Of a stretch of DNA of 64,000 nt, positions 1 to 7,276 are shown one piece after another. The notes beneath the pieces are model-generated. The model did no database searches, was not told the DNA's origin, and saw only the letters and a list, made by a program, of their open reading frames with translations. The first letter of the stretch is position 1; the number at the start of each line of letters is the position of its first letter. The translations under genes were made by a program, and so were the position numbers. Origin of the DNA: an uncultured Cohaesibacter sp. (GTDB lineage Bacteria > Pseudomonadota > Alphaproteobacteria > Rhizobiales > Cohaesibacteraceae); contig NZ_OY761553.1 in the NCBI RefSeq assembly GCF_963664735.1, positions 4,585,001 to 4,649,000 of the forward strand, written 5' to 3'.

Positions 1-2
1 TT

Positions 3-1733
3 CAGGACATACTTGATCGTCAGACGCAATTAGCATCTGATCGGATGCCGTGGGAGAGTGAGTGGGATGCTGTTATTCGCTTCGCTCTGCCCTATGAGAA
101 GGGCGTCTCTGGCATGAACCGGCTTGGCAGTGCCGAGAGTTTTTTGACGCAAGGGCCCCGTTCTAAAAAAGCCGGAACACAATTGCTTGACGGCACAGCA
201 ATCTATTCGATTGAACGATTGGCTGCTGGCATTCTAAGCCTGACAATGCCGCAGTCCTCTAAGTGGCATGGGTTGGGGTCTGTTGATCCCCTAGCGCCTG
301 ACCTTGATGAGGCTGCAGAAAACTGGTGTAGCCGAGTGACCGACTATCTGTTTGCTGTGCGCTACACGCCAAGGGCGGGATTTGCATCGGTTAATGAAAT
401 GGCGGTCAAGGCAGCATGTGGGCTTGGGACAGGTGTCATTTTCTTGGAAGAAAGCTTCGGAGATGCCCATGCAAGTGAAGCGCAGATGCCATTCAAATAC
501 AGCTATGCGCCGTTGGCTGAATGCTTTCTCGGGCAGAATGCGCAAGGAATTCATGACACCAATTATCGGCGGGTCAATTACAAGGCGCGGCAGGCTGTCC
601 AGAAGTTCGGGGAGAAGAATGTCTCTTCCAAATTGCTCGATGCTGCCAATGATCCACGGCACAAAGACACACCATTTCAGTTTATCCATGCGGCAATGCC
701 AAGGGCAGAAGCCGGAAGCCGTGCTTCAAGCAATCGGGACAGCTCTGTTGCGTCCTATTGGGTCGAGGTGGGAGAAAAGAAGCTGGTCAAGGAAAGTGGC
801 TATTTCACCTTTCCTTATGTGGTTCATCGTTGGGTAAGACGGGCAGATAGCCCTTATGGGGAAAGCCCGGTTATGCTGGCTATGCGGGAAATCGTCCGCT
901 CCCAGATCATAGAAGAAGATATTGCGCGCGGGGTTTCCCAACAAGGAAGACCTCCTATTGCCACGGTTGCCGGAAAGATCAATGGCAAGCAAGCCCCTTT
1001 ACGTCCTCCCAGTTTTGCACCCGGAGCCAACAACAAGGGCTACCTTGATCCTTCAGGGGCGCTCTATGTCAAGCCGATGTTGGAGAGCAACGGGCAGGCT
1101 CTGAGCTTTATGTTGTCCATTCAGGAGGCAAAGCGCCGCCAGATACAGGACATGCTTTACATCAACCTGTTCCAGATCCTCGTAGACAATCCGCAGATGA
1201 CCGCAACTGAGGTTTTACAGCGAGCGCAGGAGAAGGGGGATCTTCTCGGCCCTGTCGGTACGAGTTTTCAGCAATCGTCATCGCTTCAGGTGGATCGGGA
1301 GCTTGAAATACTGGAGCGCAAGGACGCTTTCACTCCCGGCTCTGCTCTGGAAGCGCCAGACAGCATTTATGATCATGACATTCGGGCGTCTTCAACCTCT
1401 CCGATGGATCGCTTGCGCCGAACCGAAGAACTGATCGGGGCGAACGATGTTGTCGATACGGCTTTGAAGTTTGCGCAGGCAGGCAAAACCAAGCTGCTTG
1501 AGCGGATCAATGAAGACGAAGTTGGTGATCTGGTTGCCGATGTTCGCGGTGCTTCTCGCAAGATCTTCTACAGCGAAGAAGAAATGGAAGCCCAACGCCA
1601 GCAGAAGGAGCAAATGGCCCAAATGCAGCAGATGCAAGCTGGTCTTGATATGGCCGGTCAGGCGGCTGATGTGGTAAACAAGGGCGCCCCTGCAATGGAG
1701 CAATTGAATGCGCTTATGGAACAGAGCCAGTAA
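3..1733 (+). CDS. Phage portal (head-tail connector) protein, 5'-truncated by window edge
   Basis: The reading frame is open to the left edge of the window (frame of base 3). The family normally has residues before the segment that begins here with QDILDRQTQLASDRMPWESEW, so the true start is upstream and the ATG at 45 is internal. The visible 576 codons match T7-type head-tail connector proteins: an early 'E-W-D...R-x-A-L-P' segment, a central beta-rich region, and a Gln/Met-rich helical C-terminus near residues 510-545 of the visible part. The protein would form the dodecameric ring at the capsid vertex, the DNA gate and the docking site of the terminase. It is the first gene of the visible structural operon, and the next gene starts inside its 3' end. 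Confidence 0.88.
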   Translation, partial: QDILDRQTQLASDRMPWESEWDAVIRFALPYEKGVSGMNRLGSAESFLTQGPRSKKAGTQLLDGTAIYSIERLAAGILSLTMPQSSKWHGLGSVDPLAPDLDEAAENWCSRVTDYLFAVRYTPRAGFASVNEMAVKAACGLGTGVIFLEESFGDAHASEAQMPFKYSYAPLAECFLGQNAQGIHDTNYRRVNYKARQAVQKFGEKNVSSKLLDAANDPRHKDTPFQFIHAAMPRAEAGSRASSNRDSSVASYWVEVGEKKLVKESGYFTFPYVVHRWVRRADSPYGESPVMLAMREIVRSQIIEEDIARGVSQQGRPPIATVAGKINGKQAPLRPPSFAPGANNKGYLDPSGALYVKPMLESNGQALSFMLSIQEAKRRQIQDMLYINLFQILVDNPQMTATEVLQRAQEKGDLLGPVGTSFQQSSSLQVDRELEILERKDAFTPGSALEAPDSIYDHDIRASSTSPMDRLRRTEELIGANDVVDTALKFAQAGKTKLLERINEDEVGDLVADVRGASRKIFYSEEEMEAQRQQKEQMAQMQQMQAGLDMAGQAADVVNKGAPAMEQLNALMEQSQ

Positions 1734-2013
1734 GGGCCGCAAAGCGCGGCACTCGAGGCAAAGGCTGATCGATGCTTGGCACCGTTTCAGCAACGGCAAG
1801 GCAACCAAGGACGATTTTGAAATCATCATGGTTGATCTGGCCAATTTTAGCGGATGGGACCGATTTAGTGATCACCCGCCAGATAATGCGGAAGCACAGT
1901 TTAATGAGGGAAAAAGGTCTGTCTTCGGGCGGGCCTTTTCCTTTTTGACCATGACGCAGGCTGATCGGGTTGGCCTTGCACAAGCTGCCTTGGAAGAGGC
2001 GAGAGCAGAATAA
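1708..2013 (+). CDS. Small phage protein, Bbp19-like
   Basis: This 101-residue protein starts at ATG 1708, 26 bp inside the portal gene, with GGAG seven bases upstream of the start. The first 20 residues are very basic (RLWNRASKGRKARHSRQR). A central helical part includes 'DFEIIMVDLANFSGW', followed by 'FNEGKRSVFGRAFSFLTMTQAD'. The layout (a short helical protein between portal and scaffold, with a conserved NEGxRxxxxR segment) resembles the Bbp19 family of podovirus proteins, whose role is unknown. The assignment rests on position and pattern, not on a distinctive motif. The overlap suggests translational coupling to the portal. Confidence 0.55.
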   Translation: MRLWNRASKGRKARHSRQRLIDAWHRFSNGKATKDDFEIIMVDLANFSGWDRFSDHPPDNAEAQFNEGKRSVFGRAFSFLTMTQADRVGLAQAALEEARAE

Positions 2014-2024
2014 GGGATTGAGGA

Positions 2025-2924
2025 ATGAACAGAGGGCTTTGGGCTTTGATTTCGGGTGGCATGATTGCCCATGCGCCGGAAGATGGTGGCACCGGTGGTG
2101 GTGATACGGGGACGGGAGATGCGGGGGCAGGTGAAGAGAATGCCTTTGCATCCAGTTTGACCGGCGAAGGGTATTCAGACTTTGCCAAAGAACAAGGTTG
2201 GAAGAGCGCTGATGATGCTGTGAAGGCTTATCAGGATCAGCGGTCTGGACTGGAGGGTATGATCAAGGTGCCCGGTAAAGATGCGAGTGATGAAGACCGC
2301 GCCGCGTTTGCCAAAGCGCTTGGTGTGCCAGACACCGCAGACGGCTATCAGTTTTCTTTGCCGGAAAAGATGCCGGAGAATGTCCAATATGACGAGAAGC
2401 TGGCAACATCCTTTAAAGCAAAAGCCAAAGAGATCGGTTTGACACCAATGCAGGCGCAAGCCCTGCACGATTTCCAGATGGAAGCGGTTGGTTCGCAAGC
2501 TTCCTCGATGATGGAAGGCCAGAAACAGGCTGAGGCGGAGAAGACTGCCAAGGCCGAGGCCTCCCATGATGCCCTTGTCAAAGCGTGGGGCAAAGAGGGA
2601 AGCGAAAGCTATACCAAAAATCTGGCTCTAGCCAATCGGGCGCTGAACAAAATGGTGCCTGATGGCAAGCTCATGGAAGAGTTCAAGAGCAACGGGGTCT
2701 TTGCCGAAGATGGGGCTGTGCTGATGCCGCATTTTGCGCAGGCGCTCGCTGCCATTGGACAGACCCTTTACTCGGAAGATGGTGATTTGAACGGCGACAT
2801 CCTAACGGATGAAAACCCATGGGATGCCAACACATTCAATCTCACCAAACAGGGTGAGATTTACAAGGCGAACCCTGAAAAGGCGGAACGATTGAAAGCC
2901 GCCGCCAAAGCCAAGCGCAAATAG
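2025..2924 (+). CDS. Phage scaffolding (capsid assembly) protein
   Basis: 299 residues, directly upstream of the major capsid gene, which is the usual place for scaffold. It is acidic at the N-terminus with a Gly/Thr-rich low-complexity segment (residues about 20-37). Next comes a 'GY.DFA...GWKSADDAVKAYQ' segment and a 'PDTADGYQFSLPEKMP' segment that recur in podovirus capsid assembly proteins. A long charged helix spans about residues 105-200 and the C-terminus is very basic (AAAKAKRK). Scaffold proteins use a basic C-terminus to hold the capsid protein in the procapsid and leave before maturation. The start is supported by AAGGG upstream of ATG 2025. Confidence 0.8.
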   Translation: MNRGLWALISGGMIAHAPEDGGTGGGDTGTGDAGAGEENAFASSLTGEGYSDFAKEQGWKSADDAVKAYQDQRSGLEGMIKVPGKDASDEDRAAFAKALGVPDTADGYQFSLPEKMPENVQYDEKLATSFKAKAKEIGLTPMQAQALHDFQMEAVGSQASSMMEGQKQAEAEKTAKAEASHDALVKAWGKEGSESYTKNLALANRALNKMVPDGKLMEEFKSNGVFAEDGAVLMPHFAQALAAIGQTLYSEDGDLNGDILTDENPWDANTFNLTKQGEIYKANPEKAERLKAAAKAKRK

Positions 2925-2976
2925 TCGCAAGGCAATAAACCAACCTTAGCAACGTCAATAGCGGGAGATAGAAGTT

Positions 2977-3954
2977 ATGGCGAAGGTGAAAATTAGTGAT
3001 GTGATCGTTCCAGAGGTATTCAATCCTTATGTTCTGGAGCAGTCGGTAAAACTGGATACGCTGATTGCCAGTGGTATTGTCTCGAACGGGATCGACGGGC
3101 TCAATCTGTCTGGCGGCGGCTTTCTTTTCAAAATGCCGTTCTGGCTGAACTTGCGTAACAGCGGCATGACCGCACAACGCCTTTCTGACACTGATCCTCT
3201 TGTTCCTCGTAAGATCGGTTCCGGTAAAGATATGGCGCGACTGCATATGCTTGGTGATGCCTGGTCTTCTAACGATCTCTCCAAGTATCTGGCCGGTGAT
3301 GATCCAATGAAGGCGATTGCAACGGAAGTGGCCGGATACTGGGTTGACCAGCGCCAGAATATTCTTGTGCAGACTATCAAGGGTATTTTTGCGGCCGCCT
3401 CGATGGCTGTGCTGACCCATGATATCTCGGCTCTTGCTGCTGGGGCGTCTATTATTGACTTTGCATCAAGCGTTGACGCTGGGCAGAAACTGGGTGACCA
3501 AAAGAGCAACGTCTCGGGCTATCTGATGCACTCGGCTGTTGAAGCCAAATTGGCCAAGGACAAGGCTATTGAATATGAGACCGTTGAAGGCAAGACAGAT
3601 CGGGTGCCTTTCTATATGGGTAAGCGTGTGATTGTCACTGATGCGCTTCAGCCGGTAGGCGGTGTTTATACCTCTCTGCTTTTCGGAGAAGGGGCATTCG
3701 GTTATCAGGAACGATCTCTTGAAGATGATGAAGCGCTCGAGACTGATCGCGACAAGCTTGCTGGCGATGATCTGCTGATCAGCCGCAGTCACTTCGTGAT
3801 GCATCCGCGTGGTGTTGCCTGGACTGAAACCAATGTTCCAGACGATGACACCAGCCCGACTGATGAGCAGATTGCGGACGGAGCCAACTGGAACCGCGTC
3901 TATGAGCCCAAGAACATTCGCATGGTTGCGCTGAAACACAAGATCGCCGCCTAA
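2977..3954 (+). CDS. Phage major capsid protein
   Basis: 325 residues, following scaffold at a 52-bp gap with a GGGAGA ribosome site. The N-terminus (AKVKISDVIVPEVFNPYVLEQ) and the following 'LDTLIASGIVSNGIDGLNLSGGG' are typical of the gp13-like group of HK97-fold major capsid proteins found in podoviruses. The middle has 'GYWVDQRQNILVQTIKGIFAAA' and the C-terminal third is rich in Asp/Glu. It builds the icosahedral shell. A terminator-like hairpin immediately follows the gene, as expected for a highly expressed structural gene whose output is set apart from the downstream genes. Confidence 0.88.
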   Translation: MAKVKISDVIVPEVFNPYVLEQSVKLDTLIASGIVSNGIDGLNLSGGGFLFKMPFWLNLRNSGMTAQRLSDTDPLVPRKIGSGKDMARLHMLGDAWSSNDLSKYLAGDDPMKAIATEVAGYWVDQRQNILVQTIKGIFAAASMAVLTHDISALAAGASIIDFASSVDAGQKLGDQKSNVSGYLMHSAVEAKLAKDKAIEYETVEGKTDRVPFYMGKRVIVTDALQPVGGVYTSLLFGEGAFGYQERSLEDDEALETDRDKLAGDDLLISRSHFVMHPRGVAWTETNVPDDDTSPTDEQIADGANWNRVYEPKNIRMVALKHKIAA

Positions 3955-3979
3955 GCTGCGATTTTCTTCCATCTAAACC

Positions 3980-4012
3980 CGACAAATGGCCGCCTCAGAG
4001 CGGCCTTTGTCG
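3980..4012 (+). terminator. Hairpin after capsid gene
   Basis: CGACAAA (3980-3986) pairs with TTTGTCG (4006-4012), and inside it GGCCGC pairs with GCGGCC around a short CTCAGA-type loop. The T-run is short (TTTG), so it is probably a partial terminator or an mRNA-end stabiliser between the capsid gene and the downstream tail genes. Confidence 0.6.
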
Positions 4013-4029
4013 TATCTGGAGACATGCAG

Positions 4030-4497
4030 ATGAGTGCAACAGCCCATCAGGCCCGCCGCCGTAAGGCTCTGGCTGCAAGAAAACGCGATGAAGCGCGTGA
4101 AGAACAGGTTGCTCTGGCCGGTAAGGAACTGAAAGCAGCCTATGACAGCGTTGGAGAGAATGGAGCTTTACCCTCCGAGGCTCTGAATGCTGCCGTGACA
4201 CTTGAGCAAATCATGGAGAACCCCACGCTTAAGGGGGATGATATTGAACAAGCCCGCAAGGTGTTCGCTGTCGTTATGGCTGAAACCGAATTGGCAGGAG
4301 CTCTGGAGCCCAAACATTTGTTTCCCGATCTAACCGATATCAACGGCATTGGTCCGGCCAAAGCAAGCAAGCTTAAGGAAAATGGGATTGCTGATCTGGA
4401 AGCCCTTGCCAATGCCAGCTCTGAACAGATCGAAGTGCTTTCGATCGATGATGGCTGGATTGCCGAGGCCAAAGCCCTGATCGAAGGGGGCGAATAA
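4030..4497 (+). CDS. Phage helix-hairpin-helix protein
   Basis: 155 residues from ATG 4030. The in-frame ATG at 4024 sits too close to GGAG (4018-4021), so 4030 with an 8-base spacing is preferred. The N-terminal third is a very basic helix (HQARRRKALAARKRDEAREEQ). The C-terminal third contains a clear helix-hairpin-helix motif, 'DINGIGPAKASKLKENGI.DLEALAN', of the type used for non-specific DNA backbone contacts. It lies between the major capsid and adaptor genes, so it is probably a virion or head-completion protein touching the packaged DNA. No closer family is recognised. Confidence 0.65.
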   Translation: MSATAHQARRRKALAARKRDEAREEQVALAGKELKAAYDSVGENGALPSEALNAAVTLEQIMENPTLKGDDIEQARKVFAVVMAETELAGALEPKHLFPDLTDINGIGPAKASKLKENGIADLEALANASSEQIEVLSIDDGWIAEAKALIEGGE

Positions 4498-4500
4498 GTC

Positions 4501-5058
4501 ATGGCGAGCGGGTACACTGATACTGCTATTGCCAATCTGGCTTTGGGGCACCTCAATGAGAAGACGATTGCTGACTTTGATCAGACCGGTAATAGTAACG
4601 CGCGGTGGTTCAAGACCAATTACGCTTACTATCGCAATGAGCTGCTGAGCCTTTATCCGTGGAACTGTGCCCGTTCGCGTGTGCTATTGCCTGAGGCTGC
4701 CGAGAAACCTGCATTCGATTGGGACTTTGCCTACCGGCTTCCTGAAGATTTCTTGTCTGGGATACCAATCTATGATGATGACGGCGCTGAAATAAAGGTC
4801 GAGTATGAAGGTGATGAAGTCCTGACCAATCATGCTGGACCGCTGAAGTTCCGATACATCAAGCGGCTGGATGATCCGGCTAAGTTCAACCAGTATTTTA
4901 TCAACTGTCTGGTGCCTTATCTAGCCCTTGGTATGGCGCATAAAGTGACGGGTAAAAATTCTTATGCGCAAACAATGCAGTTGCTCTTTGACGACGCTTT
5001 CGAGAGGAATACCACTCTTGAAGATCAGCAGAGTACGCCCTTGGAGGCTCTCTACTGA
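4501..5058 (+). CDS. Tail tubular protein A-like adaptor (T7 gp11 type)
   Basis: 185 residues, four bases after the previous stop. The N-terminal helices 'DTAIANLALGHLNEKTIADF' and 'YYRNELLSLYPWNCARSRVLL' are hallmarks of the gp11/tail tubular A family, which attaches below the portal ring and forms the upper tail ring. The conserved 'W.FAYRLPEDFLSGIPI' segment and C-terminal 'NCLVPYLALGMAHKVTG' are also seen. The length is near that of T7 gp11. Its stop overlaps the start of the nozzle gene (TGATG), which indicates coupled translation of the two tail-tube parts. Confidence 0.82.
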   Translation: MASGYTDTAIANLALGHLNEKTIADFDQTGNSNARWFKTNYAYYRNELLSLYPWNCARSRVLLPEAAEKPAFDWDFAYRLPEDFLSGIPIYDDDGAEIKVEYEGDEVLTNHAGPLKFRYIKRLDDPAKFNQYFINCLVPYLALGMAHKVTGKNSYAQTMQLLFDDAFERNTTLEDQQSTPLEALY

Positions 5059-6833
5059 TGACTGTCAAATTTCTTCAAGTCACCATGTCTCAAGGGGAGA
5101 TATCCCCTTATCTGCATTCCAGATCTGATCTTGAGCAATTCCGCAAGGGGCTTGAGGTTTGCCGGAATTATCTTCTGATGCGTCATGGCGGGATCTACAA
5201 GCGATCGGGTACGCGCTTTATCGATCTGGCTAAAAACCAGAATGCTCCATGCCGATTGGTGCCTTTTGTTTTCTCGATGAAACAGCACTACATGTTGGAG
5301 TTCGGAACGGGCTTCATTCGTTTCTATTCTGAAAAAGCACAACTGCAAGCTTCTGACGGATCTGGCGCTTATGAGATTGCCAATAGCTTTGCGCAGAGCC
5401 AATTGAACGAGTTTGATTATACCCAATCGAGCGATGTGTTGACGCTTGTTCACGGGGCGCACAAACCATCTGAATTGAGACGCGCAGGCGACGTTGACTG
5501 GCATCTCGATACTATCACTTTTGATAGTCAGTTGGACGGGTGGGGCGAAGAGAGCTGGCCACAACATGTTTGCTATTTCAACGAGCGGATTACCTTTGCC
5601 AATTGGAAAGCCGATCCCCAAGGCATTGCCTATTCAAAATCAGGCGCTTTCAAAGTTTTGAAATATACGGGTGAAGCGGGCGAGCTGGCTGCTGATGACG
5701 CGATGTATCTCTCGATCCTTGCCGGGCAGGTCAATGAAATCAACTGGATCGCAGAAGGGGATGAAATGCTGGTTGGCACTGCGTCGAGTGCCCGGATTGT
5801 CGGTCCTTCTGATAGCTCTGAGGTGTTCGGGCCAACCAATAGCCGCCAGAAGCGCCAAGCGACCTACGGTTCAAGAGCGGTGAGGCCGGTGCAAGTGGGT
5901 GACGCTCTACTCTATGTCGGGTTCTATGGCCGAAACCTGCATGAATATATTTATGATTCCAGCGCCTATAAATTCATTGCCCCTGATCTGACGGTGGTCA
6001 ATGAGCATTTCTTCCGCTCGGGGATTGCGGAACAGGCTTTCCAGCAGTTGCCGGATTCTATCGACTGGATCAGGATGGAAAACGGCTCTATTGCAGCGTT
6101 GACCTATGAGAGAGACCAACAGATTGTTGGCGCCGTCGGGGTAGAGCTTGGTGGTGGTGGCAAGGTTGAGGCCGTAGCCACCAAACCGGGCAAGACTGGC
6201 GATGAAGTCTGGTTGCAAGTTGTGCGCACCCTCAACGGGCAAGAGGTTCGGACGATAGAAATCCTCGATCCGCCTTTTGAAGATCAAACGGTCGAAGATG
6301 GCTTCTTTATGGATTGTGGCATGACCTATGAAGGCAACCCGATCAACGAAGTCACCAATCTACCTGATTTCTTTGAAGGGCAAGAAGTTGCGATCCTTGC
6401 TGATGGTGTTGTTATGCCTCGGCAAATGGTGGTCGCAAACAAGTTTTCGCTTCCGAACAATCAGGTCGCCTCAAAAATTCATTTCGGCTTTCCATTCCGA
6501 GCGCACGGCAAGACTTTGCAGATTGTTGATGGTCGGGCGGATGGCACTTCAATGGGCGAGCTAAAGCGTGTCCAGCAGATCGGTATGGATGTGATCCGGA
6601 CAGCGGATTTGCAAGTCTCGCAAAATGAGCCTGATGAGGCATTGGAAACAGGTGATTTTGAAGATCTGACACCCATGGAAGGTGATGAGCTGGTTTCAAA
6701 CTCGGTGCGGCTCCAAACCGGCTTGCTCTCTGTCAGTCAGGACGGTTGGAGCGATACCGGATCTTTCCATTTCTGGTCTGAAAAGCCTTTGCCTTGCCGG
6801 ATCAGGGCAATCAAAACAACGGTGGATCTGTAA
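5058..6833 (+). CDS. Tail tubular protein B-like nozzle (T7 gp12 type)
   Basis: 591 residues, starting in a TGATG overlap with the adaptor gene and preceded by GGAGG. The N-terminus (MSQGEISPYLHSRSDLEQFRKGLEVCRN, then 'GGIYKRSGTRFI') is the signature of podovirus nozzle proteins, including the 'M.QGE.SP.l..R.Dl..y..gl..c.N' pattern. The remainder is beta-rich, as expected for the propeller-like nozzle, and the C-terminus 'GSFHFWSEKPLPCRIRAIKTTVDL' ends in a typical beta strand. With the adaptor it forms the tail tube through which DNA leaves. Confidence 0.85.
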   Translation: MTVKFLQVTMSQGEISPYLHSRSDLEQFRKGLEVCRNYLLMRHGGIYKRSGTRFIDLAKNQNAPCRLVPFVFSMKQHYMLEFGTGFIRFYSEKAQLQASDGSGAYEIANSFAQSQLNEFDYTQSSDVLTLVHGAHKPSELRRAGDVDWHLDTITFDSQLDGWGEESWPQHVCYFNERITFANWKADPQGIAYSKSGAFKVLKYTGEAGELAADDAMYLSILAGQVNEINWIAEGDEMLVGTASSARIVGPSDSSEVFGPTNSRQKRQATYGSRAVRPVQVGDALLYVGFYGRNLHEYIYDSSAYKFIAPDLTVVNEHFFRSGIAEQAFQQLPDSIDWIRMENGSIAALTYERDQQIVGAVGVELGGGGKVEAVATKPGKTGDEVWLQVVRTLNGQEVRTIEILDPPFEDQTVEDGFFMDCGMTYEGNPINEVTNLPDFFEGQEVAILADGVVMPRQMVVANKFSLPNNQVASKIHFGFPFRAHGKTLQIVDGRADGTSMGELKRVQQIGMDVIRTADLQVSQNEPDEALETGDFEDLTPMEGDELVSNSVRLQTGLLSVSQDGWSDTGSFHFWSEKPLPCRIRAIKTTVDL

Positions 6834-6835
6834 AG

Positions 6836-7276
6836 ATGTGTGCGATTGTTGGTGCAATCGTCGGGGCAGTTGCTTCGGTGATGCAAGGGGCTATGGCGGC
6901 ACAGTCGGCCAATGCCCAGGCTGCGGTATATGAGCGACAAGCCCAGATGGAGCGTGACAGGGGAGAATATGAGGCTGGTCTGCAAGACAAGGCTCTTACC
7001 CGGACACTTGGTAAGAATAGAGCGACAGCTTTAGCCAACGGCCTGGCACTGACCGGCACGCCCGCAGATGTGATTGATGATAACGCGGTAGAGGGGGCGC
7101 TTGATGTTCAAGCGATCCGATACGGCGCTGAGGTCAAGGCTACAAACTATGAAATGCAAGCCGACGTGAGCCGCATGCAGGGAAGGCAAGCCATGGCTGG
7201 AGGAATCTTTGGTGCAATCTCTCCCATCATCAAAGGGGTTAGTCAGACATATTTCGGTAGGGGTGCCTACGCATGA
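6836..7276 (+). CDS. Small internal virion protein, T7 gp14-like
   Basis: The start is taken at ATG 6836, two bases after the nozzle stop; an upstream in-frame TTG at 6794 is possible but lies inside the nozzle gene. The 146-residue product has a hydrophobic Ala-rich start (CAIVGAIVGAVASVMQGAMAA), a coiled 'AQAAVYERQAQMERDRGEYEAGL' segment, then 'GLALTGTPADVIDDNA', and a Gly-rich hydrophobic end. This is the usual plan of the small ejection protein of podoviruses, which forms a pore in the outer membrane during DNA delivery. It overlaps the next ejection gene by 4 bp (ATGA). Confidence 0.7.
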   Translation: MCAIVGAIVGAVASVMQGAMAAQSANAQAAVYERQAQMERDRGEYEAGLQDKALTRTLGKNRATALANGLALTGTPADVIDDNAVEGALDVQAIRYGAEVKATNYEMQADVSRMQGRQAMAGGIFGAISPIIKGVSQTYFGRGAYA